Assembly (NCBI RefSeq): GCF_018156225.1
Contig: NZ_JAGTAR010000036.1
Location: forward strand, 1 to 55,452
Direction: 5' to 3'
Length of the DNA stretch: 55,452 nucleotides
Origin: Carboxylicivirga sediminis
GTDB lineage: Bacteria > Bacteroidota > Bacteroidia > Bacteroidales > Marinilabiliaceae
Part shown: piece after piece, positions 39,597 through 48,522 of the stretch
How positions within the stretch are numbered: position 1 is the stretch's first letter
Layout: every line of letters begins with the position of its first letter
Notes under the pieces: generated by a model
Seen by the model: the letters and a program-made list of their open reading frames with translations, nothing else
Told to the model about the DNA's origin: nothing
Database searches by the model: none
Position numbers and translations under genes: made by a program

Positions 39597-40472
39597 ATGA
39601 TTCAATCAATGACCGGTTATGGGAAAGCCGTTTGTGAGCTTCCTAACAAAAAGATTAGCATTGAGATTAAATCACTAAACAGCAAGCAGCTTGATTTAAA
39701 TACACGGCTGCCAAACCTTTACCGGGAGAAAGAAATTGAAGTAAGAAGCCTTTTGGGCAAGCAGCTTTCGCGCGGAAAAATAGACCTTAGTTTTTATGTA
39801 GAAGCGGCTACCTCTGATAAGATTACCAAAATTAATCAACAGGTTATCGCTAATTATCATGCTCAGCTAAAGTCTATAGCCACTGATCTTGGACTGGAGC
39901 AATCAACCGATTACCTGAAAGTGATTATGCCTCTTCCGGATACCGTTAAGGTTGAACTGGCCGAGCTGGACGAACAGGAATGGAAAGCGATTACTGAAAC
40001 CCTTCGTGCTGCCATTGCCGACATTATAGATTTCAGAAGAAGAGAAGGAGCCGCCCTGGAAGCCGACATTAAAGAACGCATACAGCTGATTGGCGAATTA
40101 CTGACAGAAGTACCCAAGTATGAAACTCAGCGGATTGAGAAAATAAAAACACGCATACGCGAAAACCTTGAAGAACTGGGACAAAACAATAAGATTGATG
40201 AAAATCGTTTTGAGCAGGAAATCATCTTCTACCTTGAGAAGCTTGATGTAACTGAGGAAAAAGTACGCTTGAGCAACCACCTGGAGTATTTCATGGAAAC
40301 CATTGATAGCAAAGAACCTGTTGGTAAAAAATTGGGATTCATCACCCAGGAGATCGGCCGTGAAATAAACACGCTGGGTTCAAAAGCCAATGATGCAGAC
40401 CTGCAAAAAATAGTCATCAGAATGAAGGACGAGTTAGAGAAAATTAAGGAACAAATTCTGAACGTTTTATAA
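39597..40472 (+). CDS. yicC: YicC-family endoribonuclease
   Basis: ATG 39597 gives the family start MIQSMTGYGKA and 291 residues. The N-terminal YicC domain (IKSLNSKQLDLNTRLP) and C-terminal DUF1732 domain (KKLGFITQEIGREINTLGSKA) are both complete. The family is described as endoribonuclease acting on some small RNAs. It is the first gene of an operon with gmk and nadD, an order common in Bacteroidota. Confidence 0.95.
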   Translation: MIQSMTGYGKAVCELPNKKISIEIKSLNSKQLDLNTRLPNLYREKEIEVRSLLGKQLSRGKIDLSFYVEAATSDKITKINQQVIANYHAQLKSIATDLGLEQSTDYLKVIMPLPDTVKVELAELDEQEWKAITETLRAAIADIIDFRRREGAALEADIKERIQLIGELLTEVPKYETQRIEKIKTRIRENLEELGQNNKIDENRFEQEIIFYLEKLDVTEEKVRLSNHLEYFMETIDSKEPVGKKLGFITQEIGREINTLGSKANDADLQKIVIRMKDELEKIKEQILNVL

Positions 40473-40533
40473 ATATAAGCACATTCTCCCCATTTTAATG
40501 AAGGACTTTTGTTATCACACCACTGTCAACAAA

Positions 40534-41106
40534 ATGAATAAACAAGGTAAGCTCATCATATTTTCAGCCCCGTCTGGTGCTGGCAAAAGCACTATTGTAC
40601 AAGCACTACTGAATAAAGGATTTGATCTCGAATTCTCTATTTCAGCCACCAGTCGCGCTCCACGTGGCAATGAAAAACACGGCGTGGAATATTACTTTCT
40701 GTCGCCTGAGGAGTTTAAGAAGCGAATTAATCAGGATGATTTCTTAGAGTGGGAAGAGGTGTATGAAAATACCTTTTATGGTACCCTCAAGAGTGAAGTA
40801 GAGCGCATCTGTTCCAAAGGCCAGAACATTGTTTTTGATGTAGATGTAGTTGGTGGTGTTAATATCAAAAAGATGTATGGCGACAAGGCGCTGAGCCTGT
40901 TTATTCAGCCCCCATCGGTTGAAGAGCTGCGTAACCGGCTACAGAACAGAGGTACTGACTCAGCCGAAAAGATAGCTATGCGAATAGCCAAAGCTGAAAA
41001 GGAACTTGCCTTTGCACCTGATTTTGACAAAGTCATTGTCAATGATAACCTTGAGCATGCCTTACAAGCAACAGAAGCAGCACTAAATGACTTTTTAAAT
41101 AAATAG
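40534..41106 (+). CDS. gmk: Guanylate kinase
   Basis: It phosphorylates GMP to GDP with ATP. ATG 40534 (MNKQGKLIIFSAPSGAGKST) gives 190 residues with the P-loop close to the N-terminus as usual. The frame also has an ATG at 40498 that would add 12 unlikely residues. The GMP-binding stretch SATSRAPRGNEKHGVEYYFL and lid region RLQNRGTDSAEKIAMRI are complete. It is the second gene of the yicC-gmk-nadD operon. Confidence 0.96.
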   Translation: MNKQGKLIIFSAPSGAGKSTIVQALLNKGFDLEFSISATSRAPRGNEKHGVEYYFLSPEEFKKRINQDDFLEWEEVYENTFYGTLKSEVERICSKGQNIVFDVDVVGGVNIKKMYGDKALSLFIQPPSVEELRNRLQNRGTDSAEKIAMRIAKAEKELAFAPDFDKVIVNDNLEHALQATEAALNDFLNK

Positions 41107-41109
41107 TAC

Positions 41110-41697
41110 ATGAAGCAAGTAGGTCTCTTCTTTGGTTCATTCAATCCCATTCACATAGGCCATTTGGCGCTGGCCAATTATATGCTGGAATTTGAAAACA
41201 TTGAAGAGATCTGGTTTGTGGTTAGCCCGCAAAACCCTTTTAAAAATGCTGATGAGCTGTTAAGTGCCGAACAAAGATTGGAGATGGTGTGCATTGCCAC
41301 CCAAAAAGAGCCAAAGTACCGGGCTGAAGATATTGAGTTAAGTTTACCAATACCATCTTATACTATTGACACGCTTAAGGCCCTGGAAAAGAAATACACG
41401 GATTGTTGTTTTAGTATCATCATGGGCGCCGACAACATTGCGCGCTTTGAGCATTGGAAATCGGCTGAGGAAATAATAGCCAACCACCGTATATACGTGT
41501 ATCCACGCCATGGCACCAACCTGCATAGTCACACACTTACCCACAACTGCAAAATAACAGCTGCCCCCCTCATTGAAATTGCGTCATCAGATATTCGACA
41601 GTGGATAAAAGAAGGTAAGCAAACCCCATTCTTTTTACCTGCCAAGGTGTTTGAGTATATCCAAAGCAAAGGATTATACCTTGATGATAAAAACTAA
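41110..41697 (+). CDS. nadD: Nicotinate-nucleotide adenylyltransferase
   Basis: It makes deamido-NAD from nicotinate mononucleotide and ATP in NAD synthesis. The 195 residues match the family. The nucleotidyltransferase signature GSFNPIHIGH (about 9-18) and the C-terminal ISSTxIR-like motif SSDIRQWIKEG are present. It starts 3 bases after the gmk stop, so it is the last gene of the same operon. Confidence 0.95.
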   Translation: MKQVGLFFGSFNPIHIGHLALANYMLEFENIEEIWFVVSPQNPFKNADELLSAEQRLEMVCIATQKEPKYRAEDIELSLPIPSYTIDTLKALEKKYTDCCFSIIMGADNIARFEHWKSAEEIIANHRIYVYPRHGTNLHSHTLTHNCKITAAPLIEIASSDIRQWIKEGKQTPFFLPAKVFEYIQSKGLYLDDKN

Positions 41698-41698
41698 A

Positions 41699-41731
41699 AA
41701 AGGCCGGCAGCACGTTAGCTCACCGACCTTT
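41699..41731. terminator. Bidirectional terminator, nadD / EEP gene
   Basis: AAAGG-C-CGG pairs with CCG-A-CCTTT (one internal mismatch), loop of 15, and is flanked by A and T runs between convergent genes. Confidence 0.6.
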
Positions 41732-41751
41732 TTCATAACTAAAGGTATAAA

Positions 41752-42807
41752 CTAATACTTATTAAGTACGATATAAACAGGGAAGTGATCGCTATAGCCA
41801 CCATCGTATCGCTTACCTACATAAGTGCGGTAAGGGTAGCCTTTATACTTACCATCTGCCACCTTCAGGCGATCATGATTATAGATGTATGCTTTCTCAA
41901 AACTCAGTCCCTTTTCTGCTTCCATCATGCCCTGAGTTAGAACAATCTGATCAAACATATTCCAAAAGCCACGGTAACAAAGCGTTCCTACTCCTTCAAT
42001 ATGCATATCGGCATAGGGATTATATAAATCTTTTGCTTCATTCAACTCAGCTGCCTTAACGGCTTTCAACACTTCCTTAACACTAATATTATCCGGATCA
42101 TCATTCAAGTCGCCCATCAAAATTACGTTTGCTGCATTATCAATGGCTTGTAACGAATCAACAATGGCTCGGCTTAGCTCCGCCGCCGCTCTGCGCGAAG
42201 GTCGACTACGCTCCTCACCTCCGTAACGCGAAGGCCAGTGATTAACAACTACGTGCACCTTTTCACCCAATAGCAATCCTGACACCAATAGCTGATCGCG
42301 CGTATAAATGCGCTCGCCGTCTACCTGATCGTATATATAAAGTGGCCGTGCTGTTACATTTTCCACCTGAAAAAGCTCTGGACGATAAAGCAGAGCCACA
42401 TCAATGCCTCTCTTATCAGGCGACTCCTGATGAACCACCTGATAGCCCAAATCAACAAGGTGTTTATTCGCAATGAGATCATTGACTACATCAACATTTT
42501 CCACCTCACACAGCCCCATAATAGCCGGACCGCCCTTGCCAATGGTATCACCCAAACTGGCTATTACTTCTGCCATATTATTCAACTTGGCTGCATAGCG
42601 AGCTGATGTCCACTGCTTAACACTCTGCGGAGTAAATTCCTCATCATTAACACCAGATGCGTCAATGGTATCAAACAAATTCTCCAGATTATAAAAACCA
42701 ATGACGGCTTGCTGGTCATGCCTTCCATCAGCGCGCTTTCCGATGTTACAACCAGAAACAAGCACCAGAAGGACCATAAAAACAACAGAATGCTTAATTG
42801 TTAACAT
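41752..42807 (-). CDS. Endonuclease/exonuclease/phosphatase-family lipoprotein
   Basis: ATG 42805-42807 gives a lipoprotein signal (VVFMVLLVLVSGC). The frame has an upstream ATG at 42858 that would bury the signal. The 351 residues have EEP-fold motifs: FYNLENLFDT, Glu in LCEVENVD, VVNHWPSR, LMGDLNDDP and the final GYSDHFPVY. It resembles the exported nuclease-like branch common in Bacteroidota. Whether it degrades extracellular DNA or another phosphodiester cannot be told. It is the second EEP lipoprotein in the window and not closely similar to the one at 25447. Confidence 0.88.
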   Translation of the reverse strand: MLTIKHSVVFMVLLVLVSGCNIGKRADGRHDQQAVIGFYNLENLFDTIDASGVNDEEFTPQSVKQWTSARYAAKLNNMAEVIASLGDTIGKGGPAIMGLCEVENVDVVNDLIANKHLVDLGYQVVHQESPDKRGIDVALLYRPELFQVENVTARPLYIYDQVDGERIYTRDQLLVSGLLLGEKVHVVVNHWPSRYGGEERSRPSRRAAAELSRAIVDSLQAIDNAANVILMGDLNDDPDNISVKEVLKAVKAAELNEAKDLYNPYADMHIEGVGTLCYRGFWNMFDQIVLTQGMMEAEKGLSFEKAYIYNHDRLKVADGKYKGYPYRTYVGKRYDGGYSDHFPVYIVLNKY

Positions 42808-43113
42808 ATACAAATCAGGTTTAGGGCCGAAAATTAGTAATTTAAGCAGAAACATCACAGCTTCAATAGCTAATTTTCAACATTTTAATAATCAAATAAC
42901 TTTGGAAATAAAATCACAAACAGACCTATTGGTCTATCCGATAAATGTTTAAATAACAATTTTAGACACAAAAAATAATCAATAACAAAGATGATAAGAG
43001 TATTGCCAGTTATCCTTTTTTTTTGTCAATTTGCAATGATGACCTCAATGACGAGGCAGAGTTATATGCATTAGTAAAAACGAAACATTAGGTTTTTTAT
43101 TACAACTTATCAA
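42808..43113. other. Intergenic region upstream of carboxynorspermidine dehydrogenase
   Basis: The 306-base gap separates divergent genes. It holds a 27-codon frame at 42991-43074 (MIRVLPVILFFCQF...) crossing a run of nine T. It looks like a short hydrophobic peptide but has no supporting signal. No hairpin or repeat of note. Confidence 0.35.
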
Positions 43114-44307
43114 ATGGGTAAAGTTTTAATTATTGGAGCAGGTGGTGTTGGCACCGTTGTAGCTCACAAAATGGCGTCATTGCCAGATGTATTTTCTGAA
43201 ATAATGTTGGCCAGCCGTACCAAAAGTAAATGCGATGCAATAGCAGAGCGCATTGGTAAGGATCGCATTCAAACCGCTCAGGTAGATGCAGATAATGTAC
43301 CTGAATTGGTAGAGTTAATTAATTCATTTCAGCCCGACATTGTGGTTAATGTGGCATTACCCTATCAGGATCTGACTATAATGGATGCCTGTTTAGAAAC
43401 AAAAACAGCTTATTTAGATACGGCCAACTACGAACCTATTGATGAGGCTAAGTTTGAATACAAATGGCAATGGGCCTACCAGGAACGCTTCAAAGAGGCG
43501 GGCATCACTGCTATTCTGGGATGTGGATTTGACCCGGGCGTTACCAGTATTTTTACGGCGCATGCAGCGAAGCACCACTTTGATGAGATTCAATATTTGG
43601 ATATAGTTGACTGTAATGGCGGCGATCATGGTAAGGCTTTCGCCACCAACTTCAATCCGGAAATCAACATTCGTGAAGTCACCCAAAAAGGGAAGTATTG
43701 GGAGAATGGTCAGTGGGTGGAGACTGAACCACACGAAATTCATAGGCCATTAAACTATCCGAATATTGGCGCACGCGAATCATACGTTATTTACCACGAA
43801 GAGCTGGAATCGCTTACCAAGAATTTCCCAAGTCTGAAGCGTGCCCGTTTCTGGATGACCTTTGGACAGGAGTATTTAACACACCTGAGAGTAATCCAAA
43901 ACATTGGTATGGCAGGCATTGAACCAATTATGTATGAAGGCAAAGAGATTATACCGATTCAGTTCCTGAAAGCTGTATTACCTGATCCTGGTGATTTGGG
44001 TGAAAACTACACCGGTGAAACATCAATTGGCTGTCGTATACGTGGTTTAAAAGATGGTAAGGAAAAGACCTACTACGTGTATAACAATTGCAAGCACCAG
44101 GATGCCTATAATGAAACAGGCGCACAGGGTGTGAGCTACACGACAGGTGTACCTGCCACTATTGGTGCCATGATGTACCTGCAGGGACTATGGAAAAAAC
44201 CAGGCGTATTTAATGTGGAAGAGTTTAATCCGGATCCGTTTATGGAGCAACTCAACAAGCTGGGCTTACCTTGGATTGAGCAGCACGATGTGGATATTGA
44301 ATTGTAA
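43114..44307 (+). CDS. Carboxynorspermidine/carboxyspermidine dehydrogenase (saccharopine dehydrogenase family)
   Basis: It couples putrescine or diaminopropane with aspartate semialdehyde and reduces the imine with NADPH to carboxy(nor)spermidine. The 397 residues start with a Rossmann fold (KVLIIGAGGVGTVVAHKMAS). The stretches VNVALPYQDLTIMDACL, LGCGFDPGVTSIFTAHA and DCNGGDHGKAFATNFNPE are typical of this branch of the Lys1-like family. The carboxynorspermidine decarboxylase gene lies 2.4 kb downstream with asnB between. Together they give the S-adenosylmethionine-independent spermidine route common in gut and marine Bacteroidota. Confidence 0.92.
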   Translation: MGKVLIIGAGGVGTVVAHKMASLPDVFSEIMLASRTKSKCDAIAERIGKDRIQTAQVDADNVPELVELINSFQPDIVVNVALPYQDLTIMDACLETKTAYLDTANYEPIDEAKFEYKWQWAYQERFKEAGITAILGCGFDPGVTSIFTAHAAKHHFDEIQYLDIVDCNGGDHGKAFATNFNPEINIREVTQKGKYWENGQWVETEPHEIHRPLNYPNIGARESYVIYHEELESLTKNFPSLKRARFWMTFGQEYLTHLRVIQNIGMAGIEPIMYEGKEIIPIQFLKAVLPDPGDLGENYTGETSIGCRIRGLKDGKEKTYYVYNNCKHQDAYNETGAQGVSYTTGVPATIGAMMYLQGLWKKPGVFNVEEFNPDPFMEQLNKLGLPWIEQHDVDIEL

Positions 44308-44328
44308 TCCAATTAATAATAATAATAG

Positions 44329-44350
44329 AAGCTGTCACTTGTGGCAGCTT
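44329..44350 (+). terminator. Terminator after the dehydrogenase gene
   Basis: aagctgtcac / gtggcagctt stem with a very short loop, followed by TTTTT. Confidence 0.75.
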
Positions 44351-44368
44351 TTTTTATGCCACCCTCAG

Positions 44369-44388
44369 CCACCTGCCAGTCACCCTCA
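44369..44388. repeat. ccacctgccagtcaccctca motif
   Basis: The core ccacctgcca(g) is shared with intergenic sites near 20751 and at 33914-33924. Confidence 0.35.
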
Positions 44389-44553
44389 CTTCCATTGGTA
44401 AAAAGTGTCATCAACATTGGTGTAAATTTGCAACAACATACCTGCACAATTGTCTGCGCCATTGCTGCAACTTTGCAGCAGCATACTTAACCAAATGTCT
44501 GGTTCATTGCTGCAAGTTTGCAGCAACGTGGCTACAAACTTGCAGCAGGACAT
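44386..44553 (-). CDS. Possible 55-residue peptide with 15-residue repeats
   Basis: On the minus strand an ATG at 44551-44553 opens a frame that runs through the 45-bp repeats to a TGA at 44386-44388. It encodes three related units (ATLLQTCSNEPDIWL, SMLLQSCSNGADNCA, GMLLQIYTNV...). No promoter or ribosome-binding signal is seen. It could be a small Cys-containing peptide or simply an open noncoding repeat. Confidence 0.2.
   Translation of the reverse strand: MSCCKFVATLLQTCSNEPDIWLSMLLQSCSNGADNCAGMLLQIYTNVDDTFYQWK
44428..44552. repeat. 45-bp tandem repeat, about 2.8 copies
   Basis: Units begin at 44428, 44473 and 44518 with TTGCARCARC. The unit ends CATTGCTGCAAST. Consecutive units create TTGCTGCAA...TTGCAGCAA inverted repeats at each junction (44462-44481 and 44507-44527). 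A more degraded unit may precede (from about 44383). Confidence 0.75.
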
Positions 44554-44907
44554 TTCTCCCCCGCATTGAATAATTTGATTTTTAAGAAAGATGTGGTCAA
44601 TACCAGATTAAAACGCAATAACTTCATAAATGCCACGTAGCGACATTTTAATACTTAATTAACTCCTAACGTTACTGTTTAATATTTTTAATTTACTTTT
44701 TTCAACTATTTATCATTTTTCAATTAACTAATGACAACCCCAATTTCATCTTGTTTTCGTCTTAAAAAATCACAATTCCCACTTACAAGCTATGTTTTTA
44801 AGAGCTTTACGAGCTTTATTCGATGTTTTTTCAGGACATCCTCACATACGCACAAAGTATCAATATGGCACTTCAGGATACTTTTTACTTATTTTTTGTA
44901 AGTTTTT
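44554..44907. other. AT-rich gap upstream of asnB
   Basis: About 350 bases between the 45-bp array and the asnB promoter. AT-rich, no open frame, hairpin or RNA gene recognised. Confidence 0.4.
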
Positions 44908-44938
44908 CTTGTTTTTAAATAATGATTCATTACTTTTG
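44908..44938 (+). promoter_or_regulatory. asnB promoter
   Basis: CTTG (44908-44911, one mismatch to TTTG), 19-base spacer, TACTTTTG (44931-44938), an exact TAnnTTTG. Predicted 5' UTR about 45 bases. Confidence 0.55.
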
Positions 44939-44988
44939 AATCAGAAATAAAAACAATTACTCCATTACAAATTAAAAAATTAAATGTC

Positions 44989-46575
44989 ATGTGTGGATTT
45001 GCAGTTTATACAGGAAGCGACAAAATGGACAAACTAAAGTTTGCCCGCGAGTTTAAGAAGATCCAATACAGAGGTCCGGATAACTCAATAACCAGAGATT
45101 TTGATGACGAAGGATGGATGGGATTCCACCGCCTAAGTATTATGGACGTGTCTGCAAATGGTAATCAGCCCTTAGTTTATAAGCACATTAATTTGGTATG
45201 TAATGGAGAAGTATACAATTACAATGCGCTTAGAACTAATTACGAGGAGTCATTTGAGTTTAAGTCGAGCAGCGACTGCGAAGTCATCATTCCTTTATTC
45301 TTAGAGAAAGGCATTGAAGAAACAGCCAAAGCACTGGATGCCGAATTTGTGTTTGTGATCTACGACTCTGTAGCTAAAAAATATTTTGCAGCACGCGATC
45401 CAATCGGTATCCGTCCACTATTCTATGGTTACTCCAAAGAAGGTGATATCATGTTTGCCAGTGAAATGAAAACCCTGCATGAACTTTGTGCAGAAGTGAA
45501 ACCATTTCCTCCGGGACATTATTACGATGGTGAAACCATCAAACAATACCGTGACATTTCGAAAGTTGAAAAATTCGTTGACCATGAGCAGGATGAGATA
45601 TTTATGCACATCAACCACTACCTTACCAAAGGTATTGAGAAACGTTTGCACGCCGATGTACCGGTTGGCTTCCTGCTAAGCGGCGGCCTCGATTCGAGCC
45701 TGGTATGTGCAGTCGGTGCACGCATGCTCGACAAGCCTATAAGAACCTTTGCTGTGGGCATTGAAGACGACCCGATTGACACAAAATATGCACGTATTGT
45801 AGCAGATTACCTGGGTGCCGATCACACTGAGGTACTGTTTAAGAAACAGGATATTTTTGATTCACTCAGTCACTTAATTTATTGTATCGAAACCTACGAT
45901 ATAACCACCATCAGAGCATCAATGGGCATGTACATGGTTTGTAAATACGTGGCAGAGAATACTGATATTAAGGTACTGATGACCGGTGAAATAAGCGATG
46001 AGATATTCGGTTACAAATACACCGATTTTGCACCATCGCCTGCAGCCTTCCAGAAAGAGGCCGAGAAGCGCTTGAAAGAGATTTACATGTACGACGTTCT
46101 GCGTGCTGACAGAAGTATCTCCTGCAACGGATTGGAAGCTCGTGTGCCTTTTGGTGACCTTGACTTTGTTGAATATGTGATGAGCATTCGTCCTGAGAAG
46201 AAAATGAACTTTACCGGCATTGGCAAGTACCTGCTGCGCAAAGCTTTTGAAGGCGACTACCTGCCAAAGGATATTCTGTACCGCGAGAAAGCAGCATTCT
46301 CTGATGCCGTTGGACACAGTGTGGTAGATTATCTGAAGGCCTATGCCGAAGACATGTACAGCGATGAAGAATTTGAGGCCAGAAAAGCGAAGTATACACA
46401 TGCCACTCCTATCTCCAAAGAATCATTGATGTACCGTGAGTTGTTTGAAGAACACTTCCCTGGCCGAAATCAATCAGTAAAAGACTTCTGGATGCCTAAT
46501 AAGGAATGGGAAAACTGTGACGTGAACGATCCAAGTGCTCGTGTATTGCCCAACTATGGTAAGAGTGGCGAATAA
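44989..46575 (+). CDS. asnB: Asparagine synthetase B, glutamine-hydrolysing
   Basis: It makes asparagine from aspartate, ATP and glutamine. The 528 residues hold both domains. The N-terminal glutaminase starts MCGFAVYTG with nucleophile Cys2 and has FHRLSIMD and VCNGEVYN. The C-terminal synthetase has the pyrophosphatase loop FLLSGGLDSSL and the C-terminal stretch NGLEARVPFGD. All key residues are in place. It lies between the two spermidine genes on the same strand but has a promoter of its own. It consumes aspartate, whose semialdehyde feeds the carboxyspermidine route, which may be chance. Confidence 0.94.
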   Translation: MCGFAVYTGSDKMDKLKFAREFKKIQYRGPDNSITRDFDDEGWMGFHRLSIMDVSANGNQPLVYKHINLVCNGEVYNYNALRTNYEESFEFKSSSDCEVIIPLFLEKGIEETAKALDAEFVFVIYDSVAKKYFAARDPIGIRPLFYGYSKEGDIMFASEMKTLHELCAEVKPFPPGHYYDGETIKQYRDISKVEKFVDHEQDEIFMHINHYLTKGIEKRLHADVPVGFLLSGGLDSSLVCAVGARMLDKPIRTFAVGIEDDPIDTKYARIVADYLGADHTEVLFKKQDIFDSLSHLIYCIETYDITTIRASMGMYMVCKYVAENTDIKVLMTGEISDEIFGYKYTDFAPSPAAFQKEAEKRLKEIYMYDVLRADRSISCNGLEARVPFGDLDFVEYVMSIRPEKKMNFTGIGKYLLRKAFEGDYLPKDILYREKAAFSDAVGHSVVDYLKAYAEDMYSDEEFEARKAKYTHATPISKESLMYRELFEEHFPGRNQSVKDFWMPNKEWENCDVNDPSARVLPNYGKSGE

Positions 46576-46758
46576 GTATCAATTTATCATTAGATGTAAC
46601 ACTTGATACATTATTAAATAAGCAAAGCATACCACAATTATTGAATAAACGTTAGCCATAAAAACAAAAGTCTGCATAAGGTCGGGGTCCAATAGGGTTT
46701 CGGCCTTTGTAGTATATCAGCTGCAGATTCATTACTTTTACAGCAAAAAGATAAATCA

Positions 46759-47901
46759 ATGGCAATTGACTATACCAAAGTTCCAACCCCAAGCTATGTG
46801 CTGGATGAACAGTTGCTTCGCAATAATCTAAAACTCATAAAATCGGTGAAGGAGAAAGCCGGCATTGAAATCATCATGGCCTTTAAAGCCTTTTCAATGT
46901 GGAGCGCCTTCCCAATTGTTACTGAATACATTCCTAAGGCTACCGCCAGCTCAATACACGAAGCTCAACTGGCCTACGAAGAAATGGGTGCCAAAGCACA
47001 CACCTATTCACCTGCATACAAAAAGGATGATTTTGAAACCCTGATGCGCTACAGCAGTCATATTACTTTCAACTCCCTGTCGCAGTTTGAACTTTTTAAG
47101 GAGGATATCAAACAATACCCCGAGGAAATATCAGCGGGCATTCGTATTAACCCACAATACAGCGATGTAGAAACTGACTTATACAATCCATGTGCACCCG
47201 GATCGCGTCTGGGAGTTATTGCCAGCCAGCTACCCGGGCAGTTACCCGAAGGTATTGAAGGACTGCATTTTCATACCCTTTGCGAATCCACCTCCTACGA
47301 TCTGGAAAAAACACTTAAAGCAGTTGAAGAGCGTTTCTCCAATTACCTGCCACAGGTAAAATGGATCAATATGGGAGGCGGTCATTTAATGACCCGCAAA
47401 GGCTATGACACCGAACATCTGGTGGAGCTACTCAAACGATTTAAAGAAAAGTGGAATCTGGACATCATATTAGAACCAGGCAGTGCTTTTGCATGGGAAA
47501 CAGGCGATTTAGTTGCATCAGTAGTAGATGTAGTTGAGAACCAAGGCGTAAAAACAGCCATTATGGATGTTTCATTTACAGCACATATGCCCGATTGCCT
47601 TGAGATGCCCTATCAACCAAGGGTTAAAAACAGCAAACAGGGGGCCATTGAAGGCATGCACATCTATCGACTGGGAGGTAATAGCTGCCTGGCTGGTGAC
47701 TATATGGAGTATTGGTCATTTGAGCAGGAGCTTAAGCCCGGTGATAAATTGATATTTGAAGATATGATTCACTACACCATGGTTAAAACCACCATGTTCA
47801 ACGGGGTGCCACATCCAAACATTGCCATTTGGAATGATGCAGCAGGCCTAAAGATAGTTAAGAAGTTCACCTATGAGGATTACAAAAACAGGTTAAGCTA
47901 A
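46759..47901 (+). CDS. nspC: Carboxynorspermidine/carboxyspermidine decarboxylase
   Basis: This PLP enzyme of the alanine-racemase fold group decarboxylates carboxy(nor)spermidine to (nor)spermidine. The 380 residues match NspC. It starts with TPSYVLDEQLLRNNLKLIK. The PLP lysine lies in IMAFKAFSMWS (about Lys43). FHTLCES, INMGGGHLMT, LEPGSAFAW and GNSCLAGDYM are the expected cofactor and substrate motifs. It completes the pathway begun by the dehydrogenase at 43114. Spermidine rather than norspermidine is the likely product in Bacteroidota, by analogy only. Confidence 0.95.
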   Translation: MAIDYTKVPTPSYVLDEQLLRNNLKLIKSVKEKAGIEIIMAFKAFSMWSAFPIVTEYIPKATASSIHEAQLAYEEMGAKAHTYSPAYKKDDFETLMRYSSHITFNSLSQFELFKEDIKQYPEEISAGIRINPQYSDVETDLYNPCAPGSRLGVIASQLPGQLPEGIEGLHFHTLCESTSYDLEKTLKAVEERFSNYLPQVKWINMGGGHLMTRKGYDTEHLVELLKRFKEKWNLDIILEPGSAFAWETGDLVASVVDVVENQGVKTAIMDVSFTAHMPDCLEMPYQPRVKNSKQGAIEGMHIYRLGGNSCLAGDYMEYWSFEQELKPGDKLIFEDMIHYTMVKTTMFNGVPHPNIAIWNDAAGLKIVKKFTYEDYKNRLS

Positions 47902-47908
47902 AAAGTAA

Positions 47909-47935
47909 AGAGCGCTTCAAAACAGAGGCGCTCTT
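47909..47935. terminator. Bidirectional terminator, nspC / DUF4136 gene
   Basis: AAGAGCGC / GCGCTCTT 8-bp stem (extendable) with an 11-base loop between convergent genes. Confidence 0.75.
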
Positions 47936-47957
47936 CGTTTATCTTTAACCAGTACTA

Positions 47958-48476
47958 TTATTTAATCGGGTACTTCCAGAATAAACGTTCAATCATTTCG
48001 TCCATCGCCTTAGTGCGTTTTTCTCCACCCGACGGAGGCGCTATTCCTTCAGCCCGACCTTCCCATATCATTTGCTTCTTTCGCACATCTATCAGGCTAA
48101 CAATCAGCGTTCCCTCGCGGTAATTATTAACATCGGTGGAAGTATACCAGCCACCCCAACCATAAAAATAGGGGCCATAACCTCCATAGTGCGTATTGGT
48201 TACCACGGTTTTTTCTACTGATGTCACATAGCCATTAATAAGCAAGTCTGGCTGAGTTGATAAAACATACCCCCTCTTCTCCATCTCTGTCTGAACAGCA
48301 TTTTTAACTCGACGCTTATCTAAATCATTCAGCTTAATTTCTTCAAAACTCTCACTAAAATTAAAGGATTGGTAGCCCCTGAAATCTGCTGATGGATCCC
48401 AATCTGCAGTTGTCCTTACTGATGAACAAGCTGAAAACAACCATACACTTAGAATAAAAAATACTATCCGTTTCAT
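47958..48476 (-). CDS. DUF4136 lipoprotein
   Basis: ATG 48474-48476 (MKRIVFFILSVWLFSAC) gives a lipoprotein signal. An upstream ATG adds 8 residues. The 172 residues show the DUF4136 pattern: WDPSADFRGYQSFNF near the start, VQTEMEKRGYVLSTQPDLLI, an aromatic Gly/Tyr-rich loop (GGYGPYFYGWGGWY), and GTLIVSLIDVRKKQMIWEG. The family is envelope-associated and without known function. It lies 46 bp downstream of the aromatic/RP-rich gene, so the two are probably co-transcribed. Confidence 0.88.
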   Translation of the reverse strand: MKRIVFFILSVWLFSACSSVRTTADWDPSADFRGYQSFNFSESFEEIKLNDLDKRRVKNAVQTEMEKRGYVLSTQPDLLINGYVTSVEKTVVTNTHYGGYGPYFYGWGGWYTSTDVNNYREGTLIVSLIDVRKKQMIWEGRAEGIAPPSGGEKRTKAMDEMIERLFWKYPIK

Positions 48477-48522
48477 AACAAACAGTTTAACGTTATACAC
48501 TCCTATTATTACAAACTAAAAA

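Noticed and set aside
42991-43074. 27-codon hydrophobic peptide
   Set aside because: No promoter, start-site or conservation evidence; it crosses a T9 run that would be error-prone.
45919-46401. 160-codon minus-strand frame
   Set aside because: It is antisense to the synthetase domain of asnB and resembles no family.
46678-46707. Terminator after asnB
   Set aside because: AAGGTCG / CGGCCTT can pair but the loop is long and there is no T-run, so I did not list it as a feature.
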